The notes below the pieces were generated by a model, which worked only from the letters and a program-made list of their open reading frames with translations, ran no database searches and was not told the DNA's origin. 64,000 nt of DNA from CAVUWL01 sp963787415 (GTDB taxonomy: Bacteria > Actinomycetota > Thermoleophilia > Solirubrobacterales > 70-9). The stretch covers positions 62,001-126,000 of the forward strand of contig CAWBCO010000003.1 of NCBI GenBank assembly GCA_963787415.1. Direction: 5' to 3'. Shown here one piece after another: positions 52,487 through 61,073 of this stretch. The position numbers were made by a program, and so were the translations under genes. The stretch's first letter is position 1. Every line of letters starts with the position of its first letter.

Positions 52487-53476
52487 ATGGAGGAGACCAA
52501 GCCGGATCGCAACCTTGCCTTGGAGCTGGTTCGAGTGACCGAGGCCGCGGCACTCGCTTCGGCTCGTTGGGTTGGGCGCGGTGACAAGATCGCTGCCGAT
52601 CAGGCAGCGGTTGACGCGATGCGCTTCGTCCTTGACTCGGTATCGATGGACGGCACCGTCGTCATCGGCGAGGGCGAGAAGGACGCGGCGCCGATGCTCT
52701 ATAACGGCGAGCAGATCGGCGACGGCAACCCGCCGGTCGTCGACATCGCCGTCGATCCCCTCAAGGGGACGCGCCTTTGCGCGCAAGGCATGCCCAGCGC
52801 CATCGCCGTAATCGCGCTGGGCGAGCGTGGCAGCATGTTTGATCCCGGCCCCTGCTTCTATATGGAAAAGATGGCCGGCGGTGAGGAAATTGCCGACCTG
52901 CTTGATCTCGACCGCCCGCTTCCAGAGACGCTGGCGCTGATCGCTGAGCGCAAGGGCGCCAGCATCGGCGACGTGACAGTGGTGATGCTCGACCGTCCTC
53001 GCCACGAGCAGGCAATGCGCGAGGTTCGCGAGGCGGGAGGCCGGATCCGGCTGATCGCCGACGGCGACGTCTCGGCTGCGCTTTTGGCGGTCAGCGATCG
53101 CTCCCCTGTCGATTTGCTCTGGGGCATCGGCGGCACGCCGGAGGGCGTGATCTCCGCCGCCGCGCTCAGATCGATGGGCGGACAGCTCCTCGGCCGCCTC
53201 TGGCCGCGCGATGACGCAGAGCGCCAGGCTGCGATCGAGGCGGGTTACGATCTCGAGCGCGTCCTCACGGTCGATGAGCTCTGTTGGGGGGAGGACGTTT
53301 TCTTCTCCGCGTCTGGCGTCACCGACGGTGACGTCTTGCAGGGGGTCCGCTACCGCGGCGCCGGGGCGAGCACCGAATCGCTGGTCATGCGCTCGCGCTC
53401 GGGAACCGTGCGCAGGGTCCAGGCCCGCCACGATCGCGCCAAGCTGCGCGCGCTGATCGGCGAGCGCTACGGGTAG
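52487..53476 (+). CDS. glpX: Fructose-1,6-bisphosphatase, class II (GlpX)
   Basis: From ATG 52487, 329 residues match GlpX. LVRVTEAAALASARWVGRGD comes first, then the metal-binding IGEGEKDAAPMLYNGE. VDPLKGTRLCAQGMPSAIAV and LWGIGGTPEGVISAAALRSM are the substrate and metal loops. It makes fructose 6-phosphate in gluconeogenesis in the cytosol. Longer in-frame starts upstream do not fit the family. It converges with the GGDEF-EAL gene, overlapping it by ten bases. Confidence 0.94.
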   Translation: MEETKPDRNLALELVRVTEAAALASARWVGRGDKIAADQAAVDAMRFVLDSVSMDGTVVIGEGEKDAAPMLYNGEQIGDGNPPVVDIAVDPLKGTRLCAQGMPSAIAVIALGERGSMFDPGPCFYMEKMAGGEEIADLLDLDRPLPETLALIAERKGASIGDVTVVMLDRPRHEQAMREVREAGGRIRLIADGDVSAALLAVSDRSPVDLLWGIGGTPEGVISAAALRSMGGQLLGRLWPRDDAERQAAIEAGYDLERVLTVDELCWGEDVFFSASGVTDGDVLQGVRYRGAGASTESLVMRSRSGTVRRVQARHDRAKLRALIGERYG

Positions 53477-55416
53477 GGCTCTGAGGTCTCGGGGAGGGCT
53501 TGCAGCGGGGCCTCGACGCTGCCAACCGCAGCGCGCGAATCCACACCGTGGCGGATCTCAAAGCGCCGAGTTGCGGGCCATTGACGAAAAAAGGAGTCCG
53601 CATCCTGTGCGCTGAGGGGATGAGTGAAGAGAAATCCCTGACCGTTGTCGCACATCTTTGACCTGATCAGGGAGAGATCCTGAGGTCGTTCGATCCCCTC
53701 CGCTGTTGTCTCGATCGACAGGGCCTGGCCGAGCTGGACGAGGGTGTGAAGGAGGATCTCCCCCTCACAACCATCGGCAAGCTGGGAGATGAAGGAGCGG
53801 TCGATCTTCAGTACGTCGACCGGGAACTGGCGAAGGTGTGCGAGTGAGGAATATCCGGTGCCGAAGTCATCGACGGCGATACGAACGCCGAGCTCCTTCA
53901 ACGAATCGAGGCGGCGGGCAGTTTCTGCCGCGTTGCTCATCAGCGTCGTCTCGGTGATCTCGAGCGTCAAGACGCTGGCCTCGAGCCCGCTTGAGATGAG
54001 TGCCTCGCCAACGTGACCAAGCAGATCATCGGTGTTCAGTTGCAGCGCGGAGACATTGACCGCCACGCTGATCGGATGGCCGGCCTCCTGCCATTTGGCA
54101 CCCTGGGCGCATGCCTCCTTGAGAACCCAGGCGCCGACATCGACGATCATCCCGGTCTCCTCCAAGAGCGGAATGAATTCCTCGGGCTGAGCGACCCCAC
54201 GCCCCGGTCGACGCCACCGAATCAATGCCTCGACCCCGGTTGGCGACATGCTCTGCAGGTCGAAGGTCGGTTGGTAGACGAGGAAGAACTCGCCACGTTG
54301 CAGCGCTCCCTGCAGGTCCATCTCGATCTCCAACCGAGATTGAACTTCATCCTCCATGCCAGATTCAAATATTAGGTAGTTTGTCGTTCCGCCTCGCTTT
54401 GCCCGGTACATCGCGATGTCGGCGTCTCGCAGCAGCTCCTCGGGGGAGGATCGGCTGCCGGTGGCGATGCCGATACTCGTCTTCACGAACACACGCGCGT
54501 CTTCGGCGCCGTTCAGCGTGAACGGCTCCTTGAACGCTTCGAGCAGGCGCTCGGCGATCAGCTCCGGTCCGGCGGCGAGAGAGACTCCATCGACAATGAC
54601 AACGAACTCATCCCCACCAAGACGGCCGAGCGCGTCCGTCTCGCGAATCACACCGTCGAGGCGATTGGCGACAGCGCAGAGCAATTCGTCGCCAACGTTG
54701 TGACCGAGCGAGTCGTTGATCGACTTGAAATTGTCAAGGTCCACGAAAAGCGCCGCCACCGGTTCCTGATTGATCCGAGCGCGCTTCAGCGTCTGCTCGA
54801 TTCGGTCGAGGATCAAGGTTCGGTTGGGCAGCCCGGTGAGTGAATCGTGGGTCGCCAGAAAGATCAATTCCGTCTCGCGGTTTGTCAGTTCCTCGTGCGC
54901 GCGTTGGCGCTCATCCTCAAATGACTCACACATTCGGACGAGGGTGACGTCGAGGCTTCTTTGCAGCATCTGTAGCGCCCGCTCGAGCACGTCGGGGCCG
55001 AACTCGAGTTCGTGCGCGTTTGCGATCAGCATCTCCGCGGCCGAGTCGCGCCATCGCAGGCAGCGCTTTGTGACCTCATTGAGCGGCGCCTCGCGCTGGG
55101 AGGCGAGTTGGGCGAAAATTCTCCAGGACTCCTGGCCAACGTCGCGGGCGACCGCCTCGCCCTCGCCCGCCATCCATCGCGCGACCGCGACCGTGGAAAC
55201 CGCGCCAACCTCCTGAAAGCTCGCTTCAACTACCCTGTCGAGCGTCCGTCCGGAGGTCTCCGAGCGATTCATCATCTTCTCGACCACGCCTGTCGTGCTC
55301 GAGTTCAGCGCCTCTCCGAGACGGCGAAGATCGCTCTCGACGGCTGCTTCGTCCCCAACCTCGCCGAACGAGCTGGAGCTGTTTCCGTCGGCGTTCATTT
55401 TCGTGCTATCGGCCAT
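53467..55416 (-). CDS. GGDEF-EAL bifunctional cyclic-di-GMP protein
   Basis: From ATG 55416 the protein has a helical N-terminal region of about 170 residues, with SKSS-like polar sequence and RsbR-like helices. The GGDEF domain follows: DSLTGLPNRTLILDRIEQTL, then RETD as inhibitory I-site five residues before the intact GGDEF (about residue 265). The EAL domain has EALIRWRRP (about 395), the DDFGTGYSS loop and further metal ligands. Both active sites look intact, so it may make and break c-di-GMP. It is the last gene of the minus-strand signalling cluster. Confidence 0.93.
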   Translation of the reverse strand: MADSTKMNADGNSSSSFGEVGDEAAVESDLRRLGEALNSSTTGVVEKMMNRSETSGRTLDRVVEASFQEVGAVSTVAVARWMAGEGEAVARDVGQESWRIFAQLASQREAPLNEVTKRCLRWRDSAAEMLIANAHELEFGPDVLERALQMLQRSLDVTLVRMCESFEDERQRAHEELTNRETELIFLATHDSLTGLPNRTLILDRIEQTLKRARINQEPVAALFVDLDNFKSINDSLGHNVGDELLCAVANRLDGVIRETDALGRLGGDEFVVIVDGVSLAAGPELIAERLLEAFKEPFTLNGAEDARVFVKTSIGIATGSRSSPEELLRDADIAMYRAKRGGTTNYLIFESGMEDEVQSRLEIEMDLQGALQRGEFFLVYQPTFDLQSMSPTGVEALIRWRRPGRGVAQPEEFIPLLEETGMIVDVGAWVLKEACAQGAKWQEAGHPISVAVNVSALQLNTDDLLGHVGEALISSGLEASVLTLEITETTLMSNAAETARRLDSLKELGVRIAVDDFGTGYSSLAHLRQFPVDVLKIDRSFISQLADGCEGEILLHTLVQLGQALSIETTAEGIERPQDLSLIRSKMCDNGQGFLFTHPLSAQDADSFFRQWPATRRFEIRHGVDSRAAVGSVEAPLQALPETSEPYP

Positions 55417-55604
55417 TGCGCCACAGTTCTTTATGGGCCGATCGAACATATGACGACAGATATCTGCGAGGCCTAAAGCCCTCTCCAACCGCGGCGCTTT
55501 TCTCCGGTGGCGGAGCCATCGAATTCGACGGAGACCGCCCGCCAGCACTCCTCCATGCGCCTCAAGATGTGGGGACCGGGGACAAGGGTTGGCTTGAGCC
55601 GTGG

Positions 55605-57647
55605 CTAGGAAGCTTCGGTCCGCTCGTCTTTTAGGGCGGCTTGTAGCTCGGCGAGCTTCTCGGTTGCCGAGTAAGCAATCTCAGCGGATGTGATCAGGCG
55701 TTCTTCGAGTGCGCTGATCTGGCTCTGTGCAATGGTCCGTTCGGATTCTCGCTCGCTCTCGCCCTCGACACTTCGCTGGCGCTCGCGTTCGAACTCGGCC
55801 CGCTCCTCGCTCAGCTTGGTCTCCGCCTGCTCCGCACGAGCCTTGGCATCGCGCAGCGCCTCGTCTCGCTCGCTCTCGCCCTCGACACTTCGCTGGCGCT
55901 CGCGTTCGAACTCGGCCCGCTCCTCGCTCAGCTTGGTCTCCGCCTGCTCCGCACGAGCCTTGGCATCGCGCAGCGCCTCGTCTCGCTCGCTCTCGCCCTC
56001 GACACTTCGCTGGCGCTCGCGTTCGAACTCGGCCCGCTCCTCGCTCAGCTTGGTCTCCGCCTGCTCCGCACGAGCCTTGGCATCGCGCAGCGCCTCGTCT
56101 CGCTCGCTCTCGCCCTCGACACTTCGCTGGCGCTCGCGTTCGAACTCGGCCCGCTCCTCGCTCAGCTTGGTCTCCGCCTGCTCCGCACGAGCCTTGGCAT
56201 CGCGCAGCGCCTCGTCTCGCTCGCTCTCGCCCTCGACACTTCGCTGGCGCTCGCGTTCGAACTCGGCCCGCTCCTCGCTCAGCTTGGTCTCCGCCTGCTC
56301 CGCACGAGCCTTGGCATCGCGCAGCGCCTCGTCTCGCTCGCTCTCGCCCTCGACACTTCGCTGGCGCTCGCGTTCGAACTCGGCCCGCTCCTCGCTCAGC
56401 TTGGTCTCCGCCTGCTCCGCACGAGCCTTGGCATCGCGCAGCGCCTCGTCTCGCTCGCTCTCGCCCTCGACACTTCGCTGGCGCTCGCGTTCGAACTCGG
56501 CCCGCTCCTCGCTCAGCTTGGTCTCCGCCTGCTCCGCACGAGCCTTGGCATCGCGCAGCGCCTCGTCTCGCTCGCTCTCGCCCTCGACACTTCGCTGGCG
56601 CTCGCGTTCGAACTCGGCCCGCTCCTCGCTCAGCTTGGTCTCCGCCTGCTCCGCACGAGCCTTGGCATCGCGCAGCGCCTCGTCTCGCTCGCTCTCGCCC
56701 TCGACACTTCGCTGGCGCTCGCGTTCGAACTCGGCCCGCTCCTCGCTCAGCTTGGTCTCCGCCTGCGCATCAACATTGGGTAGCTCTCCGATTCGACGCT
56801 CGACGGCTGAAGCGAGGTCGCCCGCATAGCGCAGGCGTTCTTGCAGGGTCGCTACCACCACCGAGAGATCTCCGTGCTCGGCGTCAACGGCATTCGCGTC
56901 CGTCGGCGCAACGTTGGTGGTGTTAGGGGTTGGGTCGGGTAGCGCCTCAACTTGATCTCGCCGATTCGATCCGCCCGCTCCCAAGTCAAGATTGCCGACC
57001 GGCGTCGTCGCTTCGGTGGGTCGCAGTTCAGAGCTTTCCTCCGAAGCCGACTCCTCTAATTGTTGATTCTCAGGCGGGGGTACATGCAGAACAGCTGGCG
57101 CCTCTGGCTCTGGCACCGGCGGCGGCGCTTGCTCCGGGAGGGCCTCGATCAGACCATGCAGTTGAGTCCTCGTGGCGATCACCGGTCGGACCTCGTTCCT
57201 CGTCATCACCTCAATGTCGCTGATGCCCAACATGTCGAAGGGGTCTTCGACCGCAACAAGCAATGCACCGTCGCTGGCGAAGGCGATCGGGACGGCGGTG
57301 TAGCGAGCGGCGGTGGACTTGCCGATCAATCCGGCGACCTCCGGGTCGACTTCAAACTGGGCCAGATCTACGTGATCGAGGGAGTTTCGCTCGGCTACCG
57401 CGAGAGAGAGCTGCCACTCATCGATCGTTCCGTTATCGAGTAGGTGGCGCTCCGGAGTCTTCGCGGAGTGGCGCGTCGCATCCACTGCTTCGTGAACGGC
57501 GTCATGGTCGGCGAAGCCGAGCTCGACGATGACATCGGTGAGGAATGCGCCCTGGCGATCGGGAGTCGAGGGGGCGGTGATCCCCGTTGGGCTCGGTGGG
57601 GAATCTGCGACAACCGCGCCGGAGTCGATTGCCGTGGTCTCGCTCAT
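55605..57647 (-). CDS. PilB-N (MshEN/T2SSE_N)-like domain plus tandem helical-repeat protein
   Basis: Residues about 33-170 resemble the N-terminal domain of GspE/PilB ATPases: FLTDVIVELGFADHDAVHEA, LLDNGTIDEWQLSLAVAER and AVPIAFASDGALLVAVEDPF. The PilB encoded at 62961 has closely matching segments. There is no ATPase domain. A Pro/Glu-rich linker (about 175-290) leads to nine 39-residue repeats (AETKLSEERAEFERERQRSV, then EGESERDEALRDAKARAEQ), which should form a long charged helix or coiled coil. A short helical tail ends the protein. The start ATG overlaps the GAF-GGDEF stop by four bases. MshEN domains can bind c-di-GMP; the RLG motif is not conserved here. Confidence 0.8.
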   Translation of the reverse strand: MSETTAIDSGAVVADSPPSPTGITAPSTPDRQGAFLTDVIVELGFADHDAVHEAVDATRHSAKTPERHLLDNGTIDEWQLSLAVAERNSLDHVDLAQFEVDPEVAGLIGKSTAARYTAVPIAFASDGALLVAVEDPFDMLGISDIEVMTRNEVRPVIATRTQLHGLIEALPEQAPPPVPEPEAPAVLHVPPPENQQLEESASEESSELRPTEATTPVGNLDLGAGGSNRRDQVEALPDPTPNTTNVAPTDANAVDAEHGDLSVVVATLQERLRYAGDLASAVERRIGELPNVDAQAETKLSEERAEFERERQRSVEGESERDEALRDAKARAEQAETKLSEERAEFERERQRSVEGESERDEALRDAKARAEQAETKLSEERAEFERERQRSVEGESERDEALRDAKARAEQAETKLSEERAEFERERQRSVEGESERDEALRDAKARAEQAETKLSEERAEFERERQRSVEGESERDEALRDAKARAEQAETKLSEERAEFERERQRSVEGESERDEALRDAKARAEQAETKLSEERAEFERERQRSVEGESERDEALRDAKARAEQAETKLSEERAEFERERQRSVEGESERDEALRDAKARAEQAETKLSEERAEFERERQRSVEGESERESERTIAQSQISALEERLITSAEIAYSATEKLAELQAALKDERTEAS
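55748..56765. repeat. 117-bp tandem repeat array, about 8.7 copies
   Basis: A 117-base unit begins at 55751, 55868, 55985, 56102, 56219, 56336, 56453, 56570 and 56687. By eye the copies are identical at the nucleotide level. The unit length is a multiple of three, so each copy adds 39 residues to the encoded protein in frame. Perfect identity suggests recent expansion and likely length variation between strains. The long plus-strand frames across it are artefacts of the repeat. Confidence 0.95.
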
Positions 57648-58638
57648 CCACCTACTCCCAGCTGGGCCGGTACCGGGTTACCCGGACCCGACGCTCGGGC
57701 AGTGCCTTCTGCGAGCATGAATGCCTCCTCCGGGGACGGCGCCTCGGCAAGTATTTGCACACCACTGGAGACCTCGATCTTGGGGCCATGCCCCTCCGTC
57801 ACGCGTCGTAGCGCCGCCTGGACTCGCTCTACGAAGATCGGTGCGTGCTCGGCGCGGCAGCCGACGAGAATCGCCGCAACGGTTGCCTCCCCGACCCGAC
57901 CGAGCCGATCTGTGTTCCTTGCATTGGCCTGCAAGACCTCCGCGACGATCTTCATCGTCAGTTTGCTTCTTGTATCGCCGCTGGGAGCGTGATCGGGGTC
58001 TGCTCCGATCCGGAACGCAACGAGTACCGATTCGACCGTTCCTCGGCTCGTCAACTTCCACTCGTGGTCGAGCAGTTCGAGGAAGCTGTCACGGTTGGGC
58101 AGGCCTGTATCTGGGTCGACCTTCGCGCCCCGAGAGCTGTTTTTCGAAGCCGTCGGAGCTCAGCCCGGTGCTCAACGCTTTCCCATTCATGGCCCAAAAG
58201 TCGCGCCGCGATACCGAGCATCGCGAGTTGAGCCTCCCCGTAGACGTCGGCATGAGAGTCCACGGCGGAGAGGATGCCGACAATTCTGCCGTCGCTGACC
58301 TCAAGCGGAATCTCCAGATTCGCCCGCACACCGAGCAGCTCGAGGTACTCCGAATCGAGCTTGAGCTGAGGCAGGGGGTCCTGATCGCAGTGCTGGGAGT
58401 CTGGTCTCTTGGCGTGAGTGTCGAGGGGCAGGAAATTGCCTTTGGCGATCCCGCTGACGCCGGTGCCCTTGACCTCGATAACGCGGCAGCCTTGCTCGTC
58501 GGGCTCAAGCCGGCCCAAAACGATGAGGCCGGGGATGACATCGGCTATCGCGCTAAGAATCGGCTCCACGGCATCGGAGAAATTCCGAAAGCGAGGCTGT
58601 CCGAGGCGGATCAGAGTCTTGGTCTCAGTGCTTTCCAT
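57644..58638 (-). CDS. GAF plus degenerate GGDEF protein (frameshifted)
   Basis: The first part (residues about 1-165) reads as a GAF-like sensor (GLIVLGRLEPDEQGCRVIEV, then LEIPLEVSDGRIVGILSAVD). In the next frame the sequence goes on with DPDTGLPNRDSFLELLDHEW, the start of a GGDEF domain, and ends at the stop at 57644. The shift is at CCCC (58128-58131), where one base is probably missing. The active site reads GEATV in place of GGDEF, so it cannot be a cyclase, but the I-site RNTD is kept. It may therefore be a c-di-GMP receptor. It overlaps the MshEN-repeat gene by ATGA. Confidence 0.8.
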
Positions 58639-58845
58639 GACGTCTCTATCGGATCACGGTCGACAGATCCTGAGACGTGGGCTGACTTGGACTAAATCCG
58701 AATGGCCACGACGCGGCTTCAAGGCCTGCCGGCATCGCCTGGGTGGACGAATTTTCGAGCCGATCCCTTTGTCGCAACGATGCTTCGATGTCGAAGCGAC
58801 AGCCTGAGCCTCCGGAATCAAGGGCGAGAAGCTTGGTGCGGCTTT

Positions 58846-59745
58846 CTATCGACGGGGTTTACCGCCACAATCGGCGCAGCCGCCTGCTGGGGTCTTTCGA
58901 TAGGGCATTTCGCCGGTCACCTGGAGCTCAAATCTCAAAGAGTTGATCACCGCACCAGCCATGATCGCCAGGCTCAGTACGTAGAACCAAAGCAGGGCGA
59001 TGAGGGCGAAGCCGAGGGTCGATCCAAGCCGCGAGAGACTTGAGACGTTGTTCAAATAGATCGGGAAAAGCCAGTTGGCAAGCCCGGCGGTAACGGTGAC
59101 AAACAACGCTCCCGGCCAGATCGCGCGCCAGGGCATGTGGCCTTTGGGAACGGCCCAAAAGATCGTTGAACAAATCACGAAGGTGATCAGGAGGGCAGCC
59201 CCGATCAACAACACGGTGTCTATTGCCTTGATGTGGGCGAGCCCGAAGGGCAGCCGGTCGGTGCCCGAGACGAGCGCCGCCTCCATCGCCGGCAAGAGGA
59301 TGCTGGCGGCGATGAAGAGCACGACGACGATCAGCATCGCGAAGGAGAAGCGCTTCTGCTCGACCCAGCCACGGCATTCGACGTGGTAGATCCGGCAGAA
59401 GGCGGTATCCATCGCACCCCAAAAGGAGGCACCGATCCACAGCGAGCCGAAGAAGGCCGCGATGCCGATCGTCGTGGAGTTGTCCTCGATTCGGTGCAAG
59501 ACGTCGGTCAGGGTGTCGGGGTCGACGCTTGGGAAGAGGCGGCGGAGGTCGTTAAGGACGCTGCTTTGGACGCCCCCGATCTGCAGGACCTGCCCGAATA
59601 CGAAAAGCATTAGGAGGGCAAAAGGAAAGACGGCTAGCATCAGGTTGTAGGCGACCATCGCCGAGAGACCAGTGACGTTCTCGCGGTAGGCGCGCTGCCA
59701 AAAGGCGCGCAGCCAGGGGTGGGACTCGGGGGTCGAATTAGGCAT
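58846..59745 (-). CDS. YihY/BrkB-family membrane protein
   Basis: About 299 residues with six membrane helices fit the YihY family: VTGLSAMVAYNLMLAVFPFA, GSLWIGASFWGAMDTAF, RPPWR-like GHMPWRAIWPGALFVT, and GSTLGFALIALLWFYVLSLA. The role is unsettled (once called RNase BN; transport was proposed later). ATG 59745 is preferred; a GTG three codons upstream (59754) is the alternative. This start region overlaps the -35 of the divergent sigA promoter. Confidence 0.88.
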   Translation of the reverse strand: MPNSTPESHPWLRAFWQRAYRENVTGLSAMVAYNLMLAVFPFALLMLFVFGQVLQIGGVQSSVLNDLRRLFPSVDPDTLTDVLHRIEDNSTTIGIAAFFGSLWIGASFWGAMDTAFCRIYHVECRGWVEQKRFSFAMLIVVVLFIAASILLPAMEAALVSGTDRLPFGLAHIKAIDTVLLIGAALLITFVICSTIFWAVPKGHMPWRAIWPGALFVTVTAGLANWLFPIYLNNVSSLSRLGSTLGFALIALLWFYVLSLAIMAGAVINSLRFELQVTGEMPYRKTPAGGCADCGGKPRR

Positions 59746-59773
59746 TGACTTCACAAACTGAAGCGACTAACAT
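59745..59773 (+). promoter_or_regulatory. Primary promoter upstream of sigA
   Basis: TTGACT (59745-59750), a 17-base spacer and TAACAT (59768-59773) form a near-consensus sigma-70 promoter. Transcription should start near 59780, about 170 bases before the sigA ATG. The transcript would meet a strong terminator at 59841-59867 first. Confidence 0.6.
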
Positions 59774-59793
59774 ACGAACAGACGTTTGAGAAG

Positions 59794-59835
59794 ATGCCAA
59801 ACGCCCGTCCAGGGCTTTATGAGGTGCAGGTTTAA
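59794..59835 (+). CDS. Possible leader peptide, 13 aa
   Basis: A short frame starts at ATG 59794 and encodes MPNARPGLYEVQV, stopping at 59833-59835, five bases before the terminator stem. GAGAAG lies directly upstream, too close for a good Shine-Dalgarno. If translated, the ribosome would cover the start of the terminator, as in classical attenuation. No run of one regulatory amino acid is seen. Confidence 0.3.
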   Translation: MPNARPGLYEVQV

Positions 59836-59840
59836 CTTTC

Positions 59841-59867
59841 GCGGACCACGTCCTCGGTCCGCTTTTT
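59841..59867 (+). terminator. Strong intrinsic terminator in the sigA leader
   Basis: A perfect stem GCGGACC/GGTCCGC (59841-59847 and 59856-59862) with an 8-base loop is followed directly by TTTTT (59863-59867). This is the best intrinsic terminator in the window, yet it lies 82 bases before the sigA start. A second, bulged hairpin (59874-59897) follows. Confidence 0.8.
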
Positions 59868-59949
59868 ATTGGTGCCCGCGACTTTTGACGCGAGGGCGCA
59901 TTTCAGTGGCAGGACTAAACCATCTAGAGCAAGGGATAAGTAGAACAGG

Positions 59950-61056
59950 ATGCTGGTAGCAGAGCTTCAAGAGATGGAGGAGGTCAAAGGCCTCATTACA
60001 CGCGGGCAGCAGCTCGGCGTACTCACCTTCGGTGATGTCGCCTCGGCGGTTTCGGAGGTCGACCTAGACGAGTCCGATGTCAAGGACCTGTACGGGCACC
60101 TTGAGAAGTCGGGGATCGAGCTCGTCGAGGACATGGATCCGGCTCAAAAAGCCGCCGCCGATGCGATGCCGGTCGAAACCGGAAAAAAAGGCCGTCGACG
60201 CCAGAAACAGACGCTCGACCTGAAACCGGACATGACCACCGACTCCCTGCAGTTGTTCCTCAAGGACATCGGCAAGGTGCGGCTGCTGACCGCCCAGGAG
60301 GAGGTCGAACTGGCCAAGCGGATCGAGCGTGGAGATCTCGACGCGAAGCAGAAAATGGTCGAGTCCAACCTGCGCCTGGTCGTCTCGATCGCAAAGAACT
60401 ACCGCAATCAGGGCCTGCCCTTCCTCGACCTGATCCAGGAGGGAACCCTGGGCTTGGTTCGTGCGGCGGAGAAGTTCGACTACCGCAAGGGATTCAAGTT
60501 CTCAACCTATGCCACCTGGTGGATCCGCCAGGCGATCGCTCGCGCGCTTGCCGATAAGGCGCGGACGATCCGCATTCCGGTCCATGTAGTCGAGAAGCTG
60601 AATAAGATCGGCCGTGCCGAGCGTAAGTTGGTCACGGAGCTGGGTCGCGAGCCAACCCCGGAGGAGATCGCCGAGGTGACCGGGATCGATCCCGAGGAGG
60701 TCGATTCGATCAAGCGCTCAGCGCAGGCTCCGGTTTCCTTGGAGAAGCCCGTGGGTGATGAGGAGGAGTCCGAGTTCGGCCAATTCATCGCGGATGAGAA
60801 GGCGGAGTCCCCATTCGACAGGGCGGCCGACCTGCTCACCAAAGAGGCGTTGAAGGAGGCACTGGAGAACCTCTCCTATCGTGAGCGCCGCGTCTTGGAG
60901 TTGCGCTATGGGCTTGGTGGGGAGCACCCCCGCACCCTCGATGAGGTGGGTCGCACCTTCAACGTCACCCGGGAGCGGATCCGCCAGATTGAGAACCAGA
61001 GCCTGAAAAAGTTGCAGTCCCTGGGCGAGGCTCAGAAACTGCGCGAGGTCGCCTGA
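59950..61056 (+). CDS. sigA: Primary RNA polymerase sigma factor (SigA/RpoD)
   Basis: The 368-residue protein carries region 1.1-like sequence, then region 1.2 (DSLQLFLKDIGKVRLLTAQE) and region 2 (NLRLVVSIAKNYRNQGLPFL, then the -10 reading helix YATWWIRQAIARALADKART). Region 3 and region 4 (TLDEVGRTFNVTRERIRQIE) complete it. This is a full primary sigma factor, directing housekeeping transcription. The ATG at 59950 has only a weak AGG upstream. Its leader holds a promoter, a short frame and a terminator. Confidence 0.96.
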   Translation: MLVAELQEMEEVKGLITRGQQLGVLTFGDVASAVSEVDLDESDVKDLYGHLEKSGIELVEDMDPAQKAAADAMPVETGKKGRRRQKQTLDLKPDMTTDSLQLFLKDIGKVRLLTAQEEVELAKRIERGDLDAKQKMVESNLRLVVSIAKNYRNQGLPFLDLIQEGTLGLVRAAEKFDYRKGFKFSTYATWWIRQAIARALADKARTIRIPVHVVEKLNKIGRAERKLVTELGREPTPEEIAEVTGIDPEEVDSIKRSAQAPVSLEKPVGDEEESEFGQFIADEKAESPFDRAADLLTKEALKEALENLSYRERRVLELRYGLGGEHPRTLDEVGRTFNVTRERIRQIENQSLKKLQSLGEAQKLREVA

Positions 61057-61073
61057 GACAAGGCTTCGCTATC

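Larger units (their letters stand above)
59780..59867 (+). ncRNA. Candidate sigA leader attenuator or small RNA
   Basis: The predicted transcript from about 59780 can form CGTTTG/CAAACG and GCCC/GGGC hairpins, then ends at a strong terminator. Its length would be about 88 bases. It is either a free small RNA or the terminated form of the sigA leader; the sequence cannot decide. No known RNA family was recognised. Confidence 0.45.

Noticed and set aside
55748..56765. Regular direct repeats suggestive of a CRISPR array
   Set aside because: The units are contiguous, 117 bases long and in frame, with no unique spacers and no cas genes.
55690..56926. Two long plus-strand frames rich in Ser/Arg or Pro/Arg across the repeat array
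   Set aside because: They exist only because the 117-base unit lacks stops in those frames; the minus-strand frame has a recognisable N-terminal domain, helical repeats and an ATGA overlap with its neighbour.
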